Below are positions 6,204 through 10,341 of a stretch of DNA of 10,341 nucleotides, piece by piece. A model generated the notes under the pieces. It was not told the DNA's origin. It did not search any database and was given only the letters and a program-made list of their open reading frames with translations. The first letter of the stretch is position 1; each line of letters begins with the position of its first letter. The position numbers and the translations under genes are program-made. Origin of the DNA: an uncultured Anaerosacchariphilus sp. (GTDB lineage: Bacteria; Bacillota; Clostridia; Lachnospirales; Lachnospiraceae). The DNA lies in the NCBI GenBank assembly GCA_934373375.1, contig CAKROP010000048.1:1-10341 (forward strand), in the 5' to 3' direction.

Positions 6204-7385
6204 ATGGAAATGTTTCAAAAGGAAATGCTGGATTCTTTCGTAGACAGCCATATGGAAGAAATGTGGAAGATAGCGCTCTATATCCATAAGAATCCGGAGC
6301 TGGGTTATGAGGAGCATAAGGCGTGCAAAGCCCAGTGCGACTATCTGGAAGCCCAGGGCTTTCAGGTGCAGCGCGGAGTGGAGGAGCTGGATACTGCTTA
6401 TGTGGCAGTATACGGGGAAGGCTCTCCGGTCATAGGAATTGCGTCGGAATACGACGCCTTAAAGAATCTGGGACATGGCTGTGGACATAATCTGATTTGT
6501 ACCTCCTCCATTCTGACTGCGGCTGCAGTAAAGGAGTATCTGAAAACACATTCCGGAACCGTGAAGGTGATAGGAACTCCGGCGGAGGAAGGCGGCGGCG
6601 GGAAAATCCGTCTGCTGGAAAAGGGCGTTTTCGACGATGTGGACGCAGTGTTTATGATGCATCCCACAAGTGATAAATCGCGGCTGGCGGGAGCCTGTAT
6701 GTCGAGCCGGGGCGTGAAGGTCACATTCCACGGAATATCCGCTCACGCAGGAAGCCATCCGGACAGAGGCCGGAACGCCTTAAGCGCGGCAAGCCTGTAT
6801 CTGAGCGCCATTGGCTTCTGGCAGCAGCATTTTGAAGAAGACATGCGGGTCAGCCATATTATGACGGAAGGCGGAGCGCAGCCGGGCATGATTCCGGACA
6901 GGGTATGTCTGAGCGGAAGCCTGCGAAGCTTTTCCTTAAAGAATCTGAACAAGCTGGAGGATATCGTAAAGGAATGCGCACAGGGCTGCGCGCAGGCTAT
7001 GGAATGCACCGCAGAGGTGGAGATTACAGAAGGATATCTGGGAAGAATTCCCAACAAGACGCTTTCCGACGTCTGCCGACAAGAACTGGAGGCACTGGGC
7101 GAACCCCTGCTGGATGGCATGCCCTCGGATTTCGGAGGCGAGGATCTGGGAAATGTGTCCTATCAGATTCCGATTTGTAATCCCTATATCACCATCTTTC
7201 CGGAATATAAGATTTCCGGTCATACGGAGCAGTTTAAAGAGCTGGCATGCTCTTCTGCCGGATACCGCTGTATCCAGGTTACAGCAAAAGCCATGGCGCG
7301 CTCCATTACAGATTTGTTTGAGAATCCCGAACTGCTTAGGGAAGCAGGGGAGGAGTTAAAAAACAGACTGAAAAAAGAACAGTAA
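6204..7385 (+). CDS. M20-family metallo-amidohydrolase (PM20D2/AbgB-like)
   Basis: The protein has 393 aa from ATG 6204, 6 nt after AGGAGG (6192-6197); the frame is open upstream to 6165 but that part overlaps EIID. YIHKNPELGYEE (26-37) is the usual opening motif. IASEYDALKNLGHGCGHN (79-96) carries metal ligands C93 and H95; the EYDALxxxGHxCGHN form is typical of the PM20D2 (ACY1L2) branch rather than of IAA-amino-acid hydrolases. GTPAEEGGGGK supplies E128/E129, MMHP supplies H153, FHGISAHAGSHPDRGRNAL is the dimerisation-domain start, and SGHTEQF holds the distal histidine. Relatives hydrolyse amide bonds, for example in p-aminobenzoyl-glutamate or beta-alanyl-lysine. No signal peptide is seen, so it acts in the cytosol. 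It is the last gene of the PTS operon, 10 nt after EIID, which suggests it processes the imported compound. Confidence 0.88.
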   Translation: MEMFQKEMLDSFVDSHMEEMWKIALYIHKNPELGYEEHKACKAQCDYLEAQGFQVQRGVEELDTAYVAVYGEGSPVIGIASEYDALKNLGHGCGHNLICTSSILTAAAVKEYLKTHSGTVKVIGTPAEEGGGGKIRLLEKGVFDDVDAVFMMHPTSDKSRLAGACMSSRGVKVTFHGISAHAGSHPDRGRNALSAASLYLSAIGFWQQHFEEDMRVSHIMTEGGAQPGMIPDRVCLSGSLRSFSLKNLNKLEDIVKECAQGCAQAMECTAEVEITEGYLGRIPNKTLSDVCRQELEALGEPLLDGMPSDFGGEDLGNVSYQIPICNPYITIFPEYKISGHTEQFKELACSSAGYRCIQVTAKAMARSITDLFENPELLREAGEELKNRLKKEQ

Positions 7386-7389
7386 ACAC

Positions 7390-7418
7390 TTGCCCTTCCT
7401 ACGATTTCGTGGTAGGAT
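7390..7418 (+). promoter_or_regulatory. Promoter for the lysine riboswitch-NhaC unit
   Basis: TTGCCC (7390-7395) and TAGGAT (7413-7418) are 17 nt apart, and TG at 7410-7411 gives an extended -10. The start would be near 7425, just before the first strand of riboswitch helix P1. Confidence 0.55.
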
Positions 7419-7441
7419 AGCCACATAGGAAATTTTAGAAA

Positions 7442-7605
7442 ATGATAGAGGCGCGGGGCTTCAGGAGTATCAGTTGACATAAGGTCGGAACCAGTCAGCC
7501 GGGAAAGGGAAGACCGCCGAAGAGATTCATCCGTTCCGAAGGATGGGTTTCTGGGCTGCCGCAGAATATGCGTCAGACTGTCACAGGACTGTGGAGAGCT
7601 ATCAT
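7442..7605 (+). promoter_or_regulatory. Lysine riboswitch (L box) aptamer
   Basis: Helix P1 is ATGATAG (7442-7448) with CTATCAT (7599-7605). The conserved core reads in order: AGAGGCGCG, CTTCAGGAGTA, AAAGGG (7504-7509), CGCCGAAG (7515-7522), GGGCTGCC (7553-7560), GGACTGTGGAGAGCTATC. The P2 loop TCGGAA (7485-7490) and the P3 loop TTCCGA (7534-7539) are perfectly complementary, which is the L2-L3 kissing interaction of this class. It precedes a transporter gene with a terminator between them, so lysine should switch expression off. Confidence 0.95.
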
Positions 7606-7623
7606 AGGTCGAAGGGAAAGTTC

Positions 7624-7668
7624 AGACCGTGAGTACAGTCGGGAAGTATGTGCTCACGGTCTTTTTTT
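7624..7668 (+). terminator. Riboswitch-controlled intrinsic terminator (expression platform)
   Basis: AGACCGTGAGTACA (7624-7637) pairs with TGTGCTCACGGTCT (7649-7662) over 14 bp with one wobble; T7662-T7668 follows. An alternative hairpin, GGTCGAA (7607-7613) with TTC-A-GACC (7621-7628), begins two bases after P1 and takes up the left arm, so it is the candidate antiterminator. Confidence 0.9.
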
Positions 7669-7699
7669 CGACTGTTTTCGAGGGAAGGAGATTTTAAAA

Positions 7700-9211
7700 A
7701 TGGATTATGTACCTGCGATGTATGCTACCTTCTGGGCGCTGGTGCCGCCTGTAGTAGCGATTGTTCTGGCTCTGATTACCAAGGAGGTGTATTCCTCGCT
7801 GTTCCTGGGTATCCTGGTGGGAGGCCTGTTCTACTCAGGCTTCAGCTTCGAGGGAACCGTGCTTCACATCTTTGAGGACGGAATCGTAGGCGTTCTGTCC
7901 GACAGCTATAATGTGGGCATTCTGGTATTCCTGGTGATTCTGGGAGCCATTGTGTCCCTGATGAACCGGGCCGGAGGCTCGGCGGCTTTCGGACGGTGGG
8001 CCGGCGAGCACATCAAGACCCGCACCGGCGCGCAGCTGGCGACCGTAGCCCTGGGCGTGCTGATTTTTATCGACGATTATTTCAACTGTCTGACGGTGGG
8101 AAGCGTGATGCGTCCCGTGACCGACAAGCACAATATTTCCCGTGCCAAGCTGGCCTACCTCATCGACGCCACGGCGGCTCCGGTCTGTATCATTGCCCCC
8201 ATTTCATCCTGGGCGGCGGCAGTAACCGGCTTTGTAGAGGGCGAAGACGGACTGGCTTTGTTTGTCAGCGCAATTCCGTACAATTTCTACGCGATTCTGA
8301 CCATCATTATGATGATTACCATTGCGATTCTGAATATCGACTTCGGCTCCATGAAGGTGCATGAGGACAACGCGAAGAAGGGCGATCTGTTCACCACTCC
8401 GGACAGGCCTTACGGCAACGCGGACGCTCTGGACAATGTGGGAAATGGTACCGTAAAGGATCTTCTGATCCCGATTCTTTCCCTGATTATCTGCTGCGTT
8501 ATCGGCATGATCTACACCGGCGGCTTCTTCGACGGCGCAGATTTTGTAACCGCATTTTCCAACAGCGACGCGTCTATCGGACTGGCCATCGGAAGCGCTT
8601 TCGCCCTGGTCATCACAATTCTGCTGTATGTGAGCCGTAAAGTCCTGGGCTTCAAGGAGTGCATGAACTGTATCCCGGAGGGCTTTAAGGCCATGGTTCC
8701 GGCCATCATGATTCTGACCTTTGCATGGACTCTGAAGGCTATGACAGACAGTCTGGGTGCTGCAGAGTTCGTGGCGAACATGATTAAGAGCAGCTCTCAG
8801 GGTATGGTAGCTCTGCTTCCGGCCATCATTTTCCTGGTTGGCTGCTTCCTGGCCTTTGCCACCGGTACCTCCTGGGGAACCTTCGGTATCCTGATCCCGA
8901 TTGTGGTAGACGCGTTTCAGACTACCCATCCGGCGCTGATGACGGTAGCTATCTCCGCTTGTATGGCAGGCGCTGTCTGCGGCGACCACTGTTCTCCCAT
9001 CTCCGATACAACGATTATGGCGTCTGCGGGAGCCCAGTGTAACCATGTGAACCATGTATCAACCCAGCTGCCCTATGCGGTCAGCGTGGCGGTGATTTCC
9101 TTTATCACCTATATCGTGGCCGGATTTACCCAGTCTGCGGTCATTTCTCTGCCGGTAGGCATCGTGCTTCTGCTGGCTTACCTGCTTTTCATGAAAAAGC
9201 TGGCGAAATAG
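7700..9211 (+). CDS. NhaC-family transporter under lysine riboswitch, probable lysine importer
   Basis: This 503-aa polytopic membrane protein starts at ATG 7700, 9 nt after GGAAGGAG (7683-7690); the frame is open back to 7568 but that is riboswitch RNA. Family marks of the Na+/H+ antiporter NhaC superfamily are GVLIFIDDYFNCLTVGSVMR (119-138), ISRAKLAYLIDATAAPV (146-162), IIAPISSWAAAV, GTSWGTFGILIPIV and GDHCSPISDTTIMASAGAQC. Acidic and aromatic residues within membrane segments (IDDYFN) suit cation-coupled transport. Known lysine-riboswitch regulons contain NhaC-type proteins annotated as candidate lysine transporters (LysW), so lysine import driven by Na+ or H+ is the best reading; a plain Na+/H+ antiporter is less likely given the riboswitch. 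No clear terminator follows. Confidence 0.9.
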   Translation: MDYVPAMYATFWALVPPVVAIVLALITKEVYSSLFLGILVGGLFYSGFSFEGTVLHIFEDGIVGVLSDSYNVGILVFLVILGAIVSLMNRAGGSAAFGRWAGEHIKTRTGAQLATVALGVLIFIDDYFNCLTVGSVMRPVTDKHNISRAKLAYLIDATAAPVCIIAPISSWAAAVTGFVEGEDGLALFVSAIPYNFYAILTIIMMITIAILNIDFGSMKVHEDNAKKGDLFTTPDRPYGNADALDNVGNGTVKDLLIPILSLIICCVIGMIYTGGFFDGADFVTAFSNSDASIGLAIGSAFALVITILLYVSRKVLGFKECMNCIPEGFKAMVPAIMILTFAWTLKAMTDSLGAAEFVANMIKSSSQGMVALLPAIIFLVGCFLAFATGTSWGTFGILIPIVVDAFQTTHPALMTVAISACMAGAVCGDHCSPISDTTIMASAGAQCNHVNHVSTQLPYAVSVAVISFITYIVAGFTQSAVISLPVGIVLLLAYLLFMKKLAK

Positions 9212-9221
9212 CAGAAAACGG

Positions 9222-9249
9222 TTGATTATTTCTGAAACCCTGCTATAAT
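9222..9249 (+). promoter_or_regulatory. Promoter for the cobalamin riboswitch-cbiK unit
   Basis: TATAAT (9244-9249) is perfect and is preceded by TG at 9241-9242 (extended -10). TTGATT (9222-9227) serves as -35 with a 16-nt spacer. It begins 11 nt after the upstream stop codon. Confidence 0.8.
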
Positions 9250-9280
9250 GCTTGTGTAGGTTATATGAATTAAATAAGAA

Positions 9281-9445
9281 GCAGCTGGTGCCGCTTTAAA
9301 AAGCGGAGAATAGGGAAGCAGGTGAAAGGCCTGCGCGATCTCGTCACTGTAAACAGAAGCAGCTTATCATTATGTCACTGAGCCATCGGGAAGACGATAA
9401 GCTGCGATTGTACTGTAAGCCAGGAGACCTGCCAGACTGTGGCGC
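9281..9445 (+). promoter_or_regulatory. Cobalamin (B12) riboswitch
   Basis: In order: GGTGCCGC with GCGG closing a P2/P3 stem, TAGGGAAGCAGGTG (9311-9324), GCGCGATCTCGTCACTGTAA in the place of the usual CGGACCCGCCACTGTAA, then a 10-bp P6 extension GCAGCTTATC (9359-9368) with GATAAGCTGC (9396-9405). The P6 extension encloses CACTG and CGGGAAG. The 3' core AAGCCAGGAGACCTGCC (9417-9433) matches the B12 box. The outer limits are approximate. It lies upstream of a cobalt chelatase gene with a terminator between, so cobalamin should repress. Confidence 0.93.
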
Positions 9446-9567
9446 ATGGAATTTGAAAATTCCGGATCACGAGGATTGATAGTGCCAAATGGGGATATAT
9501 ATAGCTGTTCGCAGCAGCGTTATTTTAGATGCGCGCAGAGTGAACAGATATGAGACAAATGACAGAC

Positions 9568-9600
9568 AATCCGGCGATCTGAAACGATCGTCGGATTTTT
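9568..9600 (+). terminator. Intrinsic terminator downstream of the cobalamin riboswitch
   Basis: AATCCGGCGATC (9568-9579) pairs with GATCGTCGGATT (9586-9597), 12 bp with one G-U, loop TGAAAC, then T9596-T9600. Its left arm ATCCGG (9569-9574) is also complementary to CCGGAT at 9462-9467, and CAATCC (9567-9572) to GGATTG at 9473-9478, giving possible antiterminator pairings just past the aptamer. Bases 9601-9651 hold nothing I can identify. Confidence 0.8.
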
Positions 9601-9666
9601 GCTTCAGCTCCCTCTGCTCTTATATTTTTCATTTAACTGTAAAATATTTTTGGGAGGAAAAGAAAG

Positions 9667-10341
9667 ATGAAGAAGAAACTTGTAACACTCTTATGCGTAA
9701 CCACTCTGACAGCTTCCATGCTGGCAGGCTGCGGCAGCAAGGCGGAGACACCGGCTGCTGATACAGCTACAGAGGAGACCACTGACGCTGCAGAAGAGAC
9801 TGCAGACGACGCAGACGCTGATCAGGCTGCAGCTGACAACGTAGCAGCCCTGATTGACAAGATCTATGTTCAGGAGAGAACCGAAACTACCGATGAGGAC
9901 TGCAAGGCAGCCAAGGAAGCATGGGATGCTCTGACAGACGCTCAGAAGGAGCTTGTAGAGGGCGAGAACGCTGACCCGGATTACTTCGGAAGAGATACCG
10001 GAGATGCTTCCAAGGATGACCCGAGAAACCAGGACGAGATCGGCGAGAACGAGCTGCTGGTTGTAAGCTTTGGTACTTCCTTCAATGACAGCCGTGTAGC
10101 TGACATCAAGGGCATCGAGGACGCTCTGGCAGAGGCAAATCCGGACTGGTCCGTAAGACGTGCCTTTACCGCACAGATCATCATCAACCATATCCAGGCC
10201 CGCGACGGCGAGGCGATTGACAACATGGATCAGGCTCTGGATCGCGCAGTTGCCAACGGCGTCAAGAACCTGGTTGTACAGCCGACCCATCTGATGCACG
10301 GCGCTGAGTACGACGAGCTGATGGAGGCCGTAGACGCATAC
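9667..10341 (+). CDS. cbiK: CbiK-type sirohydrochlorin cobaltochelatase, lipoprotein form (3' partial)
   Basis: The start is ATG 9667, 9 nt after GGGAGG (9652-9657); the frame is open for 225 codons to the window edge. Residues 1-22 are a lipoprotein signal: basic MKKK, a hydrophobic core and lipobox LAGC with Cys22. Residues 23-58 are an Ala/Thr/Asp/Glu-rich linker. Residues 59-98 are a helical stretch ending DALTDAQKELVE, a motif seen in many Firmicute surface proteins. The chelatase domain begins at about 128: ELLVVSFGTSFNDSR, RAFTAQIIINHIQARDG, and VVQPTHLMHGAEYDEL with the metal-site His208. CbiK inserts Co2+ into sirohydrochlorin in anaerobic cobalamin synthesis, and its place behind a B12 riboswitch fits. 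The lipoprotein signal places this copy outside the membrane, so its role may be cobalt or tetrapyrrole capture rather than cytosolic synthesis; that part is inference. Confidence 0.9.
   Translation, partial: MKKKLVTLLCVTTLTASMLAGCGSKAETPAADTATEETTDAAEETADDADADQAAADNVAALIDKIYVQERTETTDEDCKAAKEAWDALTDAQKELVEGENADPDYFGRDTGDASKDDPRNQDEIGENELLVVSFGTSFNDSRVADIKGIEDALAEANPDWSVRRAFTAQIIINHIQARDGEAIDNMDQALDRAVANGVKNLVVQPTHLMHGAEYDELMEAVDAY

Noticed and set aside
7396..7417. Hairpin TCCTAC/GTAGGA after the amidohydrolase gene as a terminator
   Set aside because: The stem is short and imperfect, no T run follows, and the bases overlap a better-supported extended -10 promoter.
7568..7699. Upstream extension of the NhaC-family gene
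   Set aside because: These bases are the 3' part of the lysine riboswitch and its terminator. ATG 7700 has a good ribosome site and begins the first membrane helix.
8204..9055. Open frame of 283 codons on the minus strand
   Set aside because: It lies wholly inside the NhaC-family gene, has a low-complexity His/Arg/Gln-rich composition and no ribosome-binding site. It is a reading-frame shadow.
9212..9234. Hairpin CAGAAA/TTTCTG after the NhaC-family gene as a terminator
   Set aside because: Six A/T-leaning pairs, an 11-nt loop and no T run; it overlaps the -35 box of the next promoter.
9489..9761. Open frame of 90 codons between the cobalamin riboswitch and cbiK
   Set aside because: It runs through the terminator and into cbiK in another frame, with no ribosome site and no recognisable protein.
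1..10341. CRISPR arrays, tRNA or rRNA genes, insertion sequences, phage attachment sites
   Set aside because: I looked on both strands and found no regularly spaced repeats, tRNA-like cloverleaf, transposase or integrase motifs.

Overview
This window reads as the chromosome of an anaerobic, low-to-moderate-GC Firmicute, most likely a gut Clostridia/Lachnospiraceae-type bacterium. The grounds are strong AGGAGG ribosome-binding sites throughout, sigma-A promoters with TG-extended -10 boxes, T-box-free but riboswitch-controlled transporters, an anaerobic-type CbiK cobaltochelatase, a four-subunit mannose-family PTS and an RpiR regulator. The genus cannot be fixed from the sequence alone. There are no tRNA or rRNA genes, insertion sequences or CRISPR arrays.

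Layout. (1) 1-1743: the 3' part of an FAD-dependent DAO-family oxidoreductase, tightly followed by a HAD phosphatase and a strong terminator. (2) 1800-2589: a promoter, a 26-bp near-perfect palindrome and a short gene that is a chimera. It joins an intact GntR winged-helix domain to two separated pieces of a type I L-asparaginase, without the usual GntR effector domain and without the asparaginase catalytic threonines. This is the oddest thing in the window. (3) 2619-2650: a symmetric bidirectional terminator that also encodes the end of the convergent rpiR-family gene. (4) 2641-7385: a divergent locus. An RpiR/SIS regulator points left, and a mannose-family PTS operon (separate EIIA, EIIB, EIIC, EIID) followed by an M20 amidohydrolase of the PM20D2-like type points right. 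The two promoters face away from each other across an AT-rich region that carries a pair of identical palindromes. (5) 7390-9211: a promoter, a complete lysine riboswitch with a visible loop-loop kissing pair, an intrinsic terminator, and an NhaC-family transporter that is therefore best read as a lysine importer. (6) 9222-10341: a promoter, a cobalamin riboswitch, a terminator, and the 5' part of a lipoprotein-anchored CbiK-type cobaltochelatase that runs off the window.

How the parts work together. The PTS operon would import and phosphorylate a sugar or amino-sugar conjugate, the RpiR protein would sense the resulting sugar phosphate, and the cytosolic amidohydrolase would cut an amide bond in it or in a derived product. 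The substrate is not known from sequence. The lysine and cobalamin modules are independent nutrient-uptake or biosynthesis units, each shut off by its own ligand. All functional calls rest on reading motifs by eye; no database search was run.
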